A program made the position numbers and the translations under genes. A model generated the notes under the pieces. It made no database searches, was not told the origin of the DNA, and worked only from the letters and a program-made list of their open reading frames with translations. Shown in pieces: positions 63,795-64,000 of a stretch of 64,000 nt of DNA. Positions within the stretch are counted from its first letter, which is position 1. Every line of letters begins with the position of its first letter. The stretch comes from Candidatus Promineifilum breve (GTDB lineage: Bacteria; Chloroflexota; Anaerolineae; Promineifilales; Promineifilaceae): contig NZ_LN890655.1 of assembly GCF_900066015.1 (NCBI RefSeq), positions 2,210,726 to 2,274,725 of the forward strand, written 5' to 3'.

Positions 63795-64000
63795 ATGTCA
63801 GGCGATAAAACGGTGGTGGCATTCCAGGGAGAGCAAGGCGCGTATTCGGAGCAGGCCATCCGGCAGCATTTCGGGCCGGGCGTGACGACCCTGCCCTGCC
63901 GCACCTTCCTGGCAATTACCGACGCCTTGCAGGACGGCCGCGCCCACTATGGCATGTTGCCGGTCGAGAATTCACTGGCCGGCACGGTCATTGCCGCCTA
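63795..64000 (+). CDS. pheA: Prephenate dehydratase, 5' part
   Basis: 68 codons visible from ATG 63795 to the window end. VAFQGEQGAYSEQAIRQHFG is the characteristic start of the PDT domain, and ITDALQDGRAHYGMLPVENS with LAGTVIAAY continues the substrate-binding site. It converts prephenate to phenylpyruvate for phenylalanine synthesis. A C-terminal ACT domain for feedback control would be expected beyond the window. Confidence 0.9.
   Translation, partial: MSGDKTVVAFQGEQGAYSEQAIRQHFGPGVTTLPCRTFLAITDALQDGRAHYGMLPVENSLAGTVIAA

Overview
The window looks like chromosomal DNA from a high-G+C bacterium, most likely a Chloroflexota of the Anaerolineae/Ardenticatenia type. This rests on coding style and gene content: von Willebrand/FHA membrane proteins, SH3b proteins with Thr/Pro-rich linkers, DUF5678 proteins, many TA pairs, and intergenic hairpins built from short repeated words. 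No rRNA, tRNA or transposase gene was recognised. Both edges cut genes: a CinA-like nucleotidyltransferase on the left and prephenate dehydratase on the right.

1-9.3 kb is mostly minus strand: YhaM-type exoribonuclease, flavin prenyltransferase UbiX (+), a PPOX-fold protein (+), a Nudix hydrolase with a decayed second copy nearby, a Uma2 nuclease, a RelE-like TA pair, a UvrD-like NTPase, and the first of two divergent VWA-FHA membrane proteins. 9.3-14.1 kb holds the second VWA-FHA protein, a six-unit ~96-bp tandem array, a lipoprotein and a two-gene HNH module. 14-19.3 kb has membrane proteins, a DUF5678-retropepsin pair and mutM. 19.4-25 kb has an RCC1-type repeat protein, an AlkZ-like protein and two beta-propeller lipoproteins. 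25-33 kb carries secA (with a large insertion), prs, meaB and an SH3b protein.

33.5-38.3 kb is a coherent metabolic unit. A RamB/ScfR-type regulator is divergent from malate synthase and isocitrate lyase (glyoxylate shunt). Between them lies a near-consensus promoter bracketed by two copies of a 14-bp palindrome. With the fadD at 61.8-63.5 kb and MeaB, this suggests growth on acetate, fatty acids or propionyl units.

39.2-43.35 kb is the outlier: three AT-rich, tightly packed minus-strand genes, NurA nuclease - HerA ATPase - DUF4338 (DruA-like), bracketed by a 20-bp direct repeat (19/20). I read it as a horizontally acquired, probably anti-phage cassette whose composition I do not recognise from described systems. 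43.4-54.8 kb is accessory: antitoxins with and without toxins, PIN toxins, an EAD1-TIR-FGE-sulfatase protein, a duplicated lipoprotein hydrolase, a Tat-exported sulfatase and a CadD-like transporter. 54.8-64 kb has a glycosyltransferase, acyltransferase, penicillin-acylase family protein, methyltransferase, NYN-domain protein (preceded by two parS-like palindromes), fadD and pheA.

A theme across the whole window is repeat invasion. At least a dozen hairpin elements sit at gene ends, five of them contain the stop codon of the adjacent gene, one is a MITE with a perfect 9-bp target duplication, and related low-complexity words lie in frame inside three genes.
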